DNA of 21,702 nucleotides, taken from Basidiobolus heterosporus B8920. Lineage: Eukaryota; Basidiobolomycota; Basidiobolomycetes; Basidiobolales; Basidiobolaceae. The DNA is taken from NCBI GenBank assembly GCA_000697455.1, contig JNET01026939.1, forward strand, positions 1 through 21,702, read 5' to 3'. The notes under the pieces were generated by a model that searched no databases, was not told the DNA's origin, and saw only the letters and a list, made by a program, of their open reading frames with translations. The position numbers were made by a program, and so were the translations under genes. This document shows, one piece after another, positions 1 to 9,211 of the stretch (position 1 is the stretch's first letter; the number at the start of each line of letters is the position of its first letter).

Positions 1-2676
1 GTCTATTGACAATTTACAAACCCTCAAAAAGGTCGAGATTACTGCAACATACGACGCTCAGGAACCAGATATCAACCAGTTTCCTTCACAAGAAGCGCAA
101 ATAGTTTCCACGGAATCAGAGAAAGACAGGCAATACCTATTGAATTTGGTTGAAAAAGCAGAGAGTTTCAGTGATAACGTGAACCACATACTCCCATCAA
201 GGCTCTTTTGTGAAACCCCTTTATCTGGTTTATTAGAGCCTCACTCCGTCGGACAGGCGATACTTGACGCTCTCACGAACCGCGAACAAAGATATGAGGA
301 TATTCTGGAATGTATAGTCAACAAAAAGGTTGGAGCACGCTTCGCTTGTTTTTTCCGGAAGAATATTAAAATCATGTTTGTTAGGCAGTTATCTTACTCC
401 CACAGCTACCAATCTCGGAGTGGTCAGGGATTGAGGGGATTGATCGTAGAATACTTGAGAATCACGTATTGTTGGTACAGAAATGGCAACGAGATAGCCC
501 TATTACAACTTTAAGTGGACTAAAAGGATACATTCAAAGAGAGAAGAATTTCCTGTTGGATTTGAGTGTTCCGGATATTGAGGATGAGTTCTCCTCGGAT
601 AGTAGCGATACCCGGCGGTAAACGTTTGCATTAATGATAAATGGAAAGGCAGTATTTACTCAAACTGTTGTTAGGTCAATTTTTGGAATCTTCGGAAAAC
701 CAAAGAAAATGAAGAAGCGAATCAATGTTCAAATCCATTACGCCAACCTTTATGTACCGTGGATGAATACCTTCGCGGTAGTGTCAATCATTCAACATCC
801 AATTTCTCCAGAGTTTCTGAACCCTCCACCGAATTCACTTGAACCTCGATCGAGGGAAGAGAAGCCAGTGGTTTGGGACTTGCTTGTTAAAGATATGAAC
901 CGGTAGGAGATGTTCTAGTATCGTATAGTAAGACAAAGTACTCATTGGCAACCATTACATTCTGGTCGGCCAGATTCATTCAGAAAATCCACTCCAAGAA
1001 ACACATGTCTGTACAGGAAATGGTGGATTTCTTTGGAGGATTCATTGAACGAACCAGCATCGCAATTGAGCAACTTCCGGAAAAAGAAGAGAATCAGTTG
1101 ATTGAATGGGTAGAACGGCTATTGGCTTTGAAGCTCTATCACATGTAAGTAAACCATCCGTTGTCTGGTTTATCAGGAATCTTGCTCTAAGCCCTCGTAG
1201 TCTATTCTCCCCGGTTTCCAGTAATGACCAACTTGAGGATCAAACGCTCTCGTCTCGGATCTCTGCGTTAAACATTGCTGGTTTAAGACTAGATCATCTT
1301 GGTATATGTGCTCAAGGGGCAGAGTATGATCACTTAATGATGATGGTTGAAGAGGCAGGGCTCGGTATGGTCTAGTTCCCGTTTAGTTCCCGTTTAGTTC
1401 CCGTTTAGTTCTTAACCTAACTGGTACCTAGAATTACGGCGAATCAACAGCGTCAAAGCGCCTGCTGATAAGATCCAAGTGCTGGTGAATTGCCATTACA
1501 TAATAGTACAGGACTCTATCCAACCAATTATTTATCAGATTCGCGATAGTAATGTTGTTCATGTAGACTGCATCACTGGACAAGTACCACCAAGCGGAAG
1601 ACTCGGATGTCACTTCTTCAAGTGCAGATATTATTCTTCCTCTATTGATCTACATTGTGATCAAGTCAAACCCACCCAACTATGTCTCTAACCTAAGGTA
1701 AGACTTATCCCAGTGTCTGCCAGGCGCAGTGGATTTGCCTGACCCATGTCAAGATTCATACAGCGCTACCGAAACTCGCTCAAGGCCACCCAAGAGTACT
1801 CTTATTGTCTGACGAATATGGTTGGTGATATGCTCTGTGGAACCGATCGAGTGCGACCAAACTAACACATGAGTGCAGATGGCGGTCACTTCCTTCTTGC
1901 AAGATGTCGATATGGCTACATTGGGGCTTACCTTTCAAGCGGACTCAAGGTAATGATAGAATTTATGGTAGAATTTCATGGTATAAATGCACAGCAAATG
2001 GCGACGGCCCTTTCAACTCCTAGAGAATTTAGAAATGGTCAACGGGAACCTCCGCCCCCTCAAGATCTAGATACGAAAGCATCTACAGATATGGGTGACG
2101 GTGTGAGAGTGATGACTGAGGTGGCCATGGGTGGAGGAGCTAGGGCATTATCTGGAATGGTGAATATGTAAGAGGCATTAATGGTATTTCGTGCTGAAAA
2201 GGGAGATAACCAGGTTAATGAACCAAAAGAGTGGGTAGATTCTTGTCCAAGGAACAGGGCTTTTCCGCGGTATCTGGCCTGCCATTGGACGAGTCGATTG
2301 CTGCAGCAATGGCTTCAAGGTAGATCAAGGCCTCCCCTCCTATCTGATACCTAACCTCAGACTTTAACTCTTTCCATGATCAGACTAAATCCTGTAGTGG
2401 CCAGCAAGTCTGGAATTTCAAAGGTATTCCCCATTCTCAGCCAGTGTTAAGCCAGACATCTAAACGCTAAGCCCACAGATGGCCAACCTGCTGGAACCAC
2501 CTATCCAGAAGTATATGGAATGTTCGGTAGATCAATTGTGTATTAGTGAGATTCAAGGTACGTGCCAACCACGATTCGGGCTCAACACAAACTTACTGGA
2601 TACACGCTCAGGATTGCTTCAAGACTATAAACGGTTAGGGAACCAGATCAATGAGTTGATCGGGTCGCGGAGGTGA
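1..2676 (+). CDS. VPS9-domain Rab5-family guanine nucleotide exchange factor (5' end outside window)
   Basis: Fourteen exons join in frame: 2-328, 385-617, 675-902, 974-1144, 1222-1364, 1432-1505, 1567-1697, 1754-1820, 1879-1949, 2024-2167, 2230-2319, 2384-2423, 2479-2557, 2612-2676. Their 1863 nt give 620 residues plus a TGA stop. The VPS9 core lies at about 1222-1949: 'SSRISALNIAGLRLDHLGI', then 'SADIILPLLIYIVIKSNPP', 'VSNLRFIQRYR', 'EYSYCLTNMMAVTSFLQDVD'. The Asp of SADIILP and Tyr of EYSYCLTN correspond to the known catalytic Asp and Tyr of Rabex-5/Vps9 domains. The family activates Rab5/Vps21-type GTPases on endosomes. The region before it (about 675-1144) reads as the helical part that precedes the core; the N-terminal part is not a domain I recognise. 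The C-terminus ends in a short helical block 'LLQDYKRLGNQINELIGS'. Least certain junctions: the acceptor at 384 (405 also keeps frame), the acceptor at 2023 and the purine-rich acceptor at 2229. The gene starts before position 1. Confidence 0.88.
1373..1413 (+). repeat. 11-bp tandem repeat inside a VPS9-gene intron
   Basis: The unit tagttcccgtt occurs three times (1373-1383, 1384-1394, 1395-1405) and is followed by a partial fourth. It fills much of the 67-nt intron 1365-1431. Each unit ends in a TTTAG-like junction that resembles a 3' splice site, while the acceptor that keeps the frame is CTAG at 1431. Confidence 0.85.
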
Positions 2677-3199
2677 TCGTGGCTTGGAACACCAGAGAAT
2701 TTATCGAATATGGGTTCGTATGAGGTTAATGGGTTCGTATGAGGTTAATGGGTTCGTATGAGGTTAATGGGTTCGTATGAGGTTAATGGATTCGTATGAG
2801 GTTAATATGGTTATATCTGCACAATCAAGCACTACCTCAATCTCTACCTCTACCACTACCACTACCAGCATGCTGATAACATTATTTTGATAATAAAATC
2901 CTTATCTCAGGGCCCACAGACAGTTACCTAACACAGAACTAACACAGAAACGTTCTCAGCTTTGAACAAAGTTTTAAGCGATCATTCCAAATTAGGCAGC
3001 AACGAACGGCATTAGTAAGCGATCAAAAAGAACAACATTTGAAATCCCTGAGAATCCCTGAAAATTCACAAAAAGTCCAAAAAGGAATTATTCGGAAGTG
3101 TAAAGCAACACAAGCCGTATTCTATCTAGTTCATTGATAAGGATTGGTTAAAATGGAATCAAAGAAGAATCCATTAGTTAGCCTTGTAGTGTTCTCCAC
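2677..3199. other. Intergenic region with tandem repeats
   Basis: This stretch lies between the VPS9 gene and the first small Cys-rich gene. It holds the 19-bp tandem repeat at 2710-2804 and a short pyrimidine-biased ctacc/actacc microsatellite near 2830-2868. I see no convincing coding sequence on either strand. Confidence 0.6.
2710..2804 (+). repeat. 19-bp tandem repeat, five copies, just after the VPS9 stop codon
   Basis: The unit atgggttcgtatgaggtta is repeated head to tail at 2710, 2729, 2748, 2767 and 2786. The first four copies are identical; the fifth differs by one base (atggattcg). The array begins 34 nt after the VPS9 stop codon, so it probably lies in the 3' untranslated region. 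A 19-bp unit would not preserve a reading frame. Confidence 0.95.
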
Positions 3200-3206
3200 T
3201 ATAAAT
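3200..3206 (+). promoter_or_regulatory. TATA box of the first Cys-rich small-protein gene
   Basis: TATAAAT stands 54 nt upstream of the ATG at 3254. The paralogue has the same element at nearly the same distance (3756, 50 nt before its ATG). Similar bases follow in both (ccgcttg and ttgcttg), so the promoter appears to have been duplicated with the gene. Confidence 0.6.
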
Positions 3207-3253
3207 CCGCTTGCCTGGCCAAGGAAATAGTCACTTTCTGAGACGAAATCAAA

Positions 3254-3463
3254 ATGTGTATGCCAGCCAAGTGCAAGAAATGCGGGAAATCCACCTGGAG
3301 GGGTTGTGGCCAGCACATTGATGCAGGTAATCCATATGTTCTCTCGGCATTCTTCCAAAGACTAACCCCAATATTCTCTTCCCAAGTTATGAGAAACGTA
3401 CCCGTTGAGCAAAGATGTGCTTGTCCAAGAGAGGCAAGTAAAGACTCTTGTCTTATCGCTTAA
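3254..3463 (+). CDS. Small Cys-rich protein, copy 1 (CxxCGKxTWxGCGxH family)
   Basis: Two exons, 3254-3326 and 3387-3463, encode 49 residues. The 60-nt intron has a GTAATC donor, a GACTAACC branch site and a CCCAAG acceptor. The protein has the pattern MCxPxKCxxCGKxTWxGCGQHID followed by VMxNVPxEQRCxCPRE. Its six cysteines plus a histidine suggest metal binding. I recall this as a widespread short family of unknown function with fungal and bacterial members; the recognition is from memory and no function is claimed. Compared with copy 2, the second intron is not spliceable here: the donor-like AGTAAAG remains, but the acceptor GCAG has become GCAT. Reading through gives a different tail, 'SKDSCLIA', and an early stop. 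Confidence 0.75.
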   Translation: MCMPAKCKKCGKSTWRGCGQHIDAGNPYVLSAFFQRLTPIFSSQVMRNVPVEQRCACPREASKDSCLIA

Positions 3464-3595
3464 ATTAACGCACACATCGCATTGCTATCCGTACTCGCAT
3501 CTGTCAATAATCTATATAATGGCCTTTCTCCTCATCGACTGCAACAGCTCAAGATTTTACCTCTAATGGTGATGATGGTTTTTGGTACAACGTTT

Positions 3596-3608
3596 AAATA
3601 AACGAGTT
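3596..3608 (+). terminator. Polyadenylation-type signal after copy 1
   Basis: AAATAAACGAGTT contains AATAAA and recurs exactly after copy 2 at 4190-4202. The shared 3' end shows that the duplicated unit, about 0.55-0.6 kb, extended past the coding sequence. Confidence 0.5.
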
Positions 3609-3755
3609 CCAAGTAAGATGCGATTTTTGGGGAATCTCTTGACTTGGTCCTATCAAAGCAATCATACATGCAACATTGCGATCTAATATATTACTTGGAA
3701 CTGGGTTAAAATGAAATTAATGAAAGATTCATTTGAAATTGGGGTTGGCCTCGCA

Positions 3756-3762
3756 TATAAAT
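3756..3762 (+). promoter_or_regulatory. TATA box of the second Cys-rich small-protein gene
   Basis: TATAAAT lies 50 nt upstream of the ATG at 3806 and matches the element in front of copy 1 in sequence and spacing. Confidence 0.6.
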
Positions 3763-3805
3763 TTGCTTGTCTACTCAACAAGTTTTTTCCTTATTTTATA
3801 TCGAA

Positions 3806-4081
3806 ATGTGTTTCCCAGCAAAGTGCGAAAAATGTGGAAAAACCACCTGGAAGGGTTGTGGTCAGCACATTGACTCAGGTACTTCACATGCTATAGCTTT
3901 TCATTTACACCTATGTCTAGTAAAGACTAACTCGATTGTTTTCTTTCCAAGTTATGAAGAATGTACCCGTTGAGCAAAGATGCACTTGTCCAAGAGAGGC
4001 TCCTGCCCCAGGTAAAGCCTCTTGCCTTATTTCTTAAATGAACGCATACATATCACCTTGCTATCCGTTGCAGGTCAATAA
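3806..4081 (+). CDS. Small Cys-rich protein, copy 2 (CxxCGKxTWxGCGxH family)
   Basis: Three exons, 3806-3878, 3952-4011 and 4074-4081, encode 46 residues. Intron 1 is 73 nt (GTACTT donor, GACTAACTC branch, CCAAG acceptor). Intron 2 is 62 nt (GTAAAG donor, GCAG acceptor), and the last exon adds only the end of Gly, a Gln and the stop. The core 'MCFPAKCEKCGKTTWKGCG' and 'VMKNVPVEQRCTCPREA' differ from copy 1 at a few positions. Intron 1 position and phase, promoter and polyadenylation context match copy 1, which supports recent tandem duplication. Its three-exon form is probably ancestral, because the alternative end of copy 1 is explained by loss of an acceptor. Function unknown; metal binding is inferred from the Cys and His pattern. 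Confidence 0.75.
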
Positions 4082-4642
4082 TCTACGCAATTGCTTCTTT
4101 CTCATGGGCCATGAGAGTTAAAGAAGTTTCTTTGCTTTTCGTAGACTCTATTCCCTCATTGGTGACTTCTTATTTCTGTTGTGACACATAAATAAACGAG
4201 TTTCGCCAAGTAAAGAAAAAATTTCGTAGTAGAGTGTAATGTTAGCGTAGGCCTTTATTGTTTACTGTTTCACATATTCTTCAAGATACCGTCTAACAAT
4301 GCTGATATTTGGGAAGTGTGGAGTGCGGTGAAATCTGCAGCAAAATCAACAGGCACACCATGAATATATGCTCAATGTGCGAGCAAACAGTCTGCGTCAC
4401 AAAGGCTCAAGACATCTCGCTTATTCGCCTACCCACTCACTATATAATCTTATTGTTTTTGAACCTCGACGCCCCTACCCTATCCAAGCCAGACGTTTCT
4501 GTATATATACGGGCATTCTTTACACAGAGATTCTTCCACAACACATAATTATATTTGCCTCTTAATCAATAAATGTAAGTCAGAAATAGCACTTTTATCC
4601 CGATATAAGCCAACTAATGAAACTCTTGTACAGTGGTTGTAT
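4082..4642 (+). other. Intergenic region and promoter of the CBM9-like gene
   Basis: It begins with the 3' region of copy 2 (AATAAA at 4191). A TATA element gtatatatac lies at 4501-4510. A likely 5' UTR intron occupies 4575-4633 (GTAAGT donor, CCAACTAATG branch site, TACAG acceptor). Short open frames around 4309-4565 have no recognisable protein features and overlap the promoter, so I do not call them genes. Confidence 0.5.
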
Positions 4643-6001
4643 ATGAGGATTGTAAATATTCTAGAACCCATGGTATGGCTGAGCCTTGGAGAAGTCGTGG
4701 CAGGATTTTGTCAAATACCCTACAAAAAGCATTATACCATACCTAAAGCTTTAACGCCGCCAGTGATTGACGGAAGTTTGAACGATGCAGTTTGGGAGAA
4801 TGCCCCATGGACTGAAGAGTTTATTAGTATTCTAGATCCCTTATCAGGAATAATGCCGACCAGAAGTATGAAAACCAGAGCAAAGGTCAGTAGTTCATTC
4901 GACATTTCACGTTCGATGATTGGTACTGACTCAATGTTTGATAGTTGCTCTGGGATGATCGTAATGTATATATCGGCGCGCAGATGAGCCATCCATTTCT
5001 TTTTATTAATAGTAGCCAACCTTTGGAACTAGGTAAGCCAGTACCAAAACTTCTTTCTTGCTGTTGGATGGGCAATGGTAACTAATTTCCTCCAGAACTC
5101 TTCGACAACACTTTCGAGATGTTTATTGATTTTGGTCGTACCAATCATCAGTACAAGAGGGTTCAAATGAATCCATTAGGTCTTCACCGCACTTTAGAAT
5201 ATGACAAACCATTAGGTGATGGTGGCATAATGAGCACTTGGGATACTTCTTCCATGATTACCTTTGGAGTGTTTAATAGTACACCAATTAGAATCGTGCA
5301 GGACGCTCTATTTTTCCTAAATTCAATCACAGAGACAGGTGGGCAATGGGCCATTGAGTGGGCTATTCCCATAGACCTGATACGTAAGAGTAGAAAACGA
5401 GAGGACGGCTTTATGACTCCTACCAATTCGTTTGCAAATTTTCAATTTATGAGGTAATATTCCTTCATAATGAAGGAATCTAGTTACCCATCATTTATTT
5501 TTTTGCTTATACAACCCTAGAGCCGGCTGGCCACCTTCGTCCATCCCGCCTTCTGATGAAAACCCCAACATGCTTGACAAACGAAGATTACTTTCAATCT
5601 TAGATCCAGTGGCCGAGGCTAGTCCATTCCAATATGTGTGGTCAGCGGGACTAGATGCATCCACAAACACCATTGACAATCCTGAATATTGGGGAACCGT
5701 GGAGTTTTCCGAGCTGACCCGTATCGGTCCCCAACATCCAGAGAACCCCGATCCACAAAGGGTAGCAAGATACGTTCTCATGGAAGTGTACCATGCAGAG
5801 CGCGATTTCTATGCTACCCACGGGCTTTACACTTCTAGATTGCATGAATTACGCAACAGAAACCAAAGGATCCCTAACTGTGGAAAGATTCCCGAGATCA
5901 CTCTCTCCAAAGATGGGTCACGATATGTAGCTAGTGTCAGGGTGGGTGAGCAGATCGGAAGGGTTCGTGATGATCGGTATTTGTGGTTCACTCAAAGATG
6001 A
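4643..6001 (+). CDS. CBM9/DOMON-like domain protein
   Basis: Four exons, 4643-4885, 4945-5032, 5096-5453 and 5521-6001, join in frame to 389 residues. All three introns are GT-AG (59, 63 and 67 nt). The fold is the family-9-like carbohydrate-binding domain found in sugar-binding modules and in many standalone bacterial and fungal proteins. Diagnostic stretches are 'PPVIDGSLNDAVWENAPWT' near the N-terminus, 'LLWDDRNVYIGAQM', 'LFDNTFEMFIDFG', 'WAIEWAIPIDLI' and the closing 'NPEYWGTVEFSE'. In this family the E-F-x-x-F-I-D strand and the Y-W-G-x-V-x-F ending are typical. The first ATG is preceded by an in-frame stop in the 5' exon. The N-terminal 25 residues are moderately hydrophobic and could be a weak signal peptide. 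A catalytic domain is absent, so the ligand is unknown; a role at the cell surface or in the secretory pathway is only inferred. Confidence 0.82.
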
Positions 6002-6284
6002 CCATTTATTTCTAAGCCTCTACGCTGTTGTCATTGAATACTTTACAGTACAGAATATATTTGAACTAGGAATCAATTAAATAGAAAGCCGTGGATATCA
6101 TAACATACTTAATGGAATCAGTAGAACCTCAAGGCAAAGGGTAAGGGGTGAGGGGCAAAAGAAAAGGTATCAAAGGATCCGCTCATTCACTTATATACAA
6201 TGATGATGTAGGTAGAATAAAATGAATCACTTGCTTACATTTCATCAATCACTGAATGGTACGTTCTCGGCCACATCGATGAGA

Positions 6285-7211
6285 TCAACAGTAGCGAGCT
6301 AGTCTATAATCTTCTGTAGTAGAGAGCAAGGACTCAATTGAAGTGCGACTACTAGATAATTCTACCTCCATCCCCTCATACTCGGACTCACTTGTAAAAG
6401 AGGTTTGGTGACTGAGTGGTACTTGCTGCCTTTTTACACTAGAGATCTTTGCTTCTAATTTCAGGCTCGGCCTTCCACGCTTCTTCCGTTGGGCATCGAT
6501 GCAAGAGTCACTTTTTCCGGATTGCACACATCGATGACAAGGCCTGCTAGTATCACACGCTACATGGGAGTGCTTGCAATTCACGCATGCCTTCTGCACG
6601 TACACCTTTTTGGTGGGTGTTCGATCTTGACTAGAATCTAGTCCTAACTTGGTTGGGTTCAAACTTGCCAGAGGTACACCGAAACTCCACATCTTCCTAC
6701 TCAATGGCGAGAAGAGTTCCATTCCAGAGCGATCAAAGATCGGTGGTGCAGTCCAAGGAGAGAAGGACAGACCCGGTGAATCGGCTAACTCGTCGATCGA
6801 CTGGGGAAAATGTCAGTATACCCATTGATGGGAAACAAAAGGGATGGTATGGAAAGTTACCCTCTTCTTATTGGAGATGGGGGTAGTGGGGAATGTGAGA
6901 CTGTGCGATCTTTTCCGTGTAGGCGATGAATATATGTATGGTTCATCTGAGCACCTACGTTGAAGATGGAGTGTTGCTAAGGGTCTAGGACCGGAAAACC
7001 TGATGGGTGACAGTTGAAGGGACGAAAATCCGGTGCTTCCCTGGCTCTTTAGAGGTTGGAGTGAAAGCAGTGCGGAGATAGCAGTAGGTGTATCGAAACG
7101 CGGTCGATTGGAATTTATGAATGAACTGCTTATAGGATTTTGAGGAATACCAGCATTAGGAAGGTCTCTACCATAACCTTGGTCAGGCCATAAAGAAGGG
7201 AGCTGGTGCAT
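6285..7211 (-). CDS. Zn2Cys6 fungal transcription factor
   Basis: Two exons, 7211-6861 and 6800-6285, are joined across a 60-nt phase-0 intron (GTAACT donor, CCCCAG acceptor) and give 288 residues. A binuclear zinc cluster sits at about residues 189-217 with spacing C-x2-C-x6-C-x5-C-x2-C-x8-C, in 'ACVNCKHSHVACD' and 'RPCHRCVQSGKSDSC'. It is followed by the basic stretch RKKRGRPSL, which resembles an AT-hook. The cluster resembles the ERT1/AcuK-like class (H after the second Cys pair, RPC..RC), but the PAS-like C-terminal domain of that class is not visible. The N-terminal 120 residues are Ser/Pro-rich and low complexity. The ATG at 7211 is chosen because the frame is closed 48 nt upstream. 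A missed 3' exon is possible. It should act in the nucleus; the targets are unknown. Confidence 0.82.
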
Positions 7212-7565
7212 CGGATAGGGATAAATAGAAGCCACCGACCAACAGCTTTAGGCGACTGATGTGTAAAAAGTTACAGTTGGTTGGAAAGAGAAAATCCCAG
7301 GGTCGTTGAAAATTCTCCGACTTCACCTGAGGTAAAGATTAAATACCAAATGTCATCAACATGGAACATATTTTTAGAGCGCAAAGAGGCCTATTTTTAA
7401 TGATCATTTGGAATTCATTTATCCAAAGTTTCTTGCTCCTTTAAAAATAACCATTGCTCCTGACAAAAATAGCTTTCTATCTCTCACATACACAATCAAG
7501 CTTGCCCCACACATCGATGGACGTGGGTAAAATATCCGATCTATCAAGAGTATTTATTAAAGAGA
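7212..7565. other. Intergenic region upstream of the zinc-cluster regulator
   Basis: This 354-nt gap separates two genes that both read leftward. It holds the promoter of the transcription factor and the 3' end of the PPCS gene. I see no coding sequence and no clear TATA box. Confidence 0.5.
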
Positions 7566-8946
7566 TTAAAATTGGGGTGAGACCGAGAGCGAATTGCCAG
7601 AGGATTTGATGAAAGCGTCATGTCTCTCAATCAAATTAGGCACGATCTTGCTCTCGATCTCTACACCCCGTGCCAACTCCTCGTTGGTTAGAGAGACAGC
7701 TTCCGAGGTGGTATTGGTAATGAACCAGACGATTTGTTTACGCGTGGCCAAGAGGTTCCCGATCACAACCTTGTGACCGTAACGGTTGAGCGCTTGCCGT
7801 GCCTTCTTGGTTAAGATCGATGGTTCGGTCTCGAGCTAGGGTGGGGATGGACAGATAGATCAGCAAATGCCCAGCAGTAGTAAAGTCAAGTTAAGCCAAT
7901 CTTACCTTAAATGAAATGATGAAGCTCTGCGATGCCCATTTAGTGACTAACGGCTTGAGGACTTTAGGAACTTGTTCCATAGTGAGGGTCAGACCCCCAC
8001 CATTTGACTGAATCTTGTGCTCAACCTAGCCATCAAACAAGTGTTAAAGACCTACCGCCAAGCTACCATTTAGCTCAACTTACCATCTTTTCGGCAGGGA
8101 TGAAAAAATCACTGACTGCTGCAGCTAGGTAAAACAATGCCTTCTCTCCCATGGATCCTACGATGAATGCGGCACTACGAAGATGGAACAGATAATCTGT
8201 TACTGTCACAAAGCTGATCATCAGAAGGGTTTCTTCTTGTTTTGCCTAGATAGGATTTAATGACAGCTGAATATTGACGAAAACCTTCTTGTCTGCTGAT
8301 GTTCCCGGTACCTTTTGATACTTGACCAATACCTCCTGCATGGTCTGACTATACTGCGAATCCACTAAGAAAAATGGTGAGCCACTGCTAGATAAACCAT
8401 GAAAATAACTTTGAGAAACGTCAAAGCTTACCGGTAAGTTGTCCGTCAGGCCCCAATCCCATATAGTCCAAAAAGCAATTTTTGGAGTGAGTATAGTGTC
8501 TACTATAGGGTTGTAGACTAAATTGACGGTGAAGGAATATGACTGCGTAGCCCAACTCTAGAAAATATGTGCCGATAGTGGTTAAAGAGGGTATAGATGG
8601 ACTAGATGTGCCGGTTAACTGGTGAGTAATCAGGGTAAAAAGGATATTCAGCAGAAGTGGCGCCTCGAGTACCTGCGCTAAAGTTATCGATGAAGCGCAC
8701 AGTTTGGTTCTCCAAAGGCACAGTAGTTCCACCGCTCTAATAAAAGAAGTTCAGGAAGAAAATCAAGCAGAGAGAAGCGCATCAAGGCGAACACATTACT
8801 GTAATAACGGCGATTCTACGACCAGCTGCTCGGTGTTTCGCCACGAACATTTCCATACGTTTTTCATTGTCAGTAAGTTCCTGGGGTGCTGCATGGGTTC
8901 GGAAATATTCCTCAGGTTCAATCAAGGGAGTTTGTGGTCTTGACAT
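7566..8946 (-). CDS. CAB2: Phosphopantothenate-cysteine ligase (phosphopantothenoylcysteine synthetase)
   Basis: Seven exons, 8946-8800, 8736-8648, 8568-8432, 8364-8312, 8245-8084, 8025-7906 and 7835-7566, total 978 nt and give 325 residues. The enzyme joins phosphopantothenate and cysteine, the second step of coenzyme A synthesis; the eukaryotic form uses ATP. Family landmarks appear in order: [20 protein letters not shown] from residue 50, '[20 protein letters not shown]', '[17 protein letters not shown]', '[20 protein letters not shown]', '[19 protein letters not shown]' and '[11 protein letters not shown]'. Length is typical of the fungal/animal enzyme, which is separate from the decarboxylase. 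Five introns are GT-AG (58-70 nt). The intron at 8569-8647 has AT-AC ends. For intron 4 the donor at 8311 is preferred over one at 8284, because the latter gives a 39-nt intron and adds nine residues that the family lacks. The product should be cytosolic. Confidence 0.93.
8569..8647 (-). other. Probable U12-type AT-AC intron in the PPCS gene
   Basis: Read on the minus strand, the 79-nt intron starts ATATCCTTTTTACC and ends CGGCAC. The first nine bases equal the U12-class 5' splice-site consensus ATATCCTTT. A branch-like CTCTTTAAC matches the consensus TTCCTTAAC at seven of nine positions and lies 12 nt from the 3' end, inside the narrow spacing known for U12 introns. Removal joins GA to ATATTTTCTAGAG and gives '[16 protein letters not shown]' with no gap, as in the enzyme family. 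A four-base ATAT repeat at both boundaries makes the exact cut ambiguous by sequence, but all shifts give the same mRNA and only this one gives a known terminal dinucleotide pair. Confidence 0.82.
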
Positions 8947-9211
8947 ATTGCCCAAAAGTGGTACTGGTCTTCAGTATACTTGAACGTAAGGAAAACTCGA
9001 TCTTTTATTTGGCCGTTGCCCCAATAATCAACTTACAAGTAGATAATTCAATTGGCGATTAAGTTTGTGTAATTTATGTAGTAAATTAAGGACGATTACG
9101 AAGGTGTTCTTATATGAAAAAAGCGCGCTTTATTCTAAATCCTATGGTCAATTGTATAAACAGAGTAAGAGAAATCTATGAAGTACAGAATCGCTACAAT
9201 ACTAGCGAACT

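Noticed and set aside
140-514. Short-chain dehydrogenase-like reading of the first open frame
   Set aside because: A few residues (LEPHSVGQAI) recall SDR C-termini, but removing introns 329-384 and 618-674 joins this frame to the VPS9 protein downstream. The 1863-nt spliced frame is fully consistent.
4309-4565. Open frames before the CBM9-like gene, including a Cys-rich stretch
   Set aside because: They overlap the TATA box and 5' UTR of the CBM9-like gene and lack the CxxCGK core, so they are not a third copy of the small Cys-rich family.
8246-8284. 39-nt intron in PPCS from a GTTTTC donor
   Set aside because: The GTACCG donor at 8311 gives a normal 66-nt intron and removes nine residues that the enzyme family does not have.
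8569-8616. GT-AG alternative to the AT-AC intron in PPCS (donor GTTAAC, acceptor TAGAG)
   Set aside because: It keeps frame but replaces the conserved SAEYFLELGY with an unrelated stretch ([10 protein letters not shown]), the donor is weak, and it ignores a perfect U12 donor at the exact point where the family sequence breaks.
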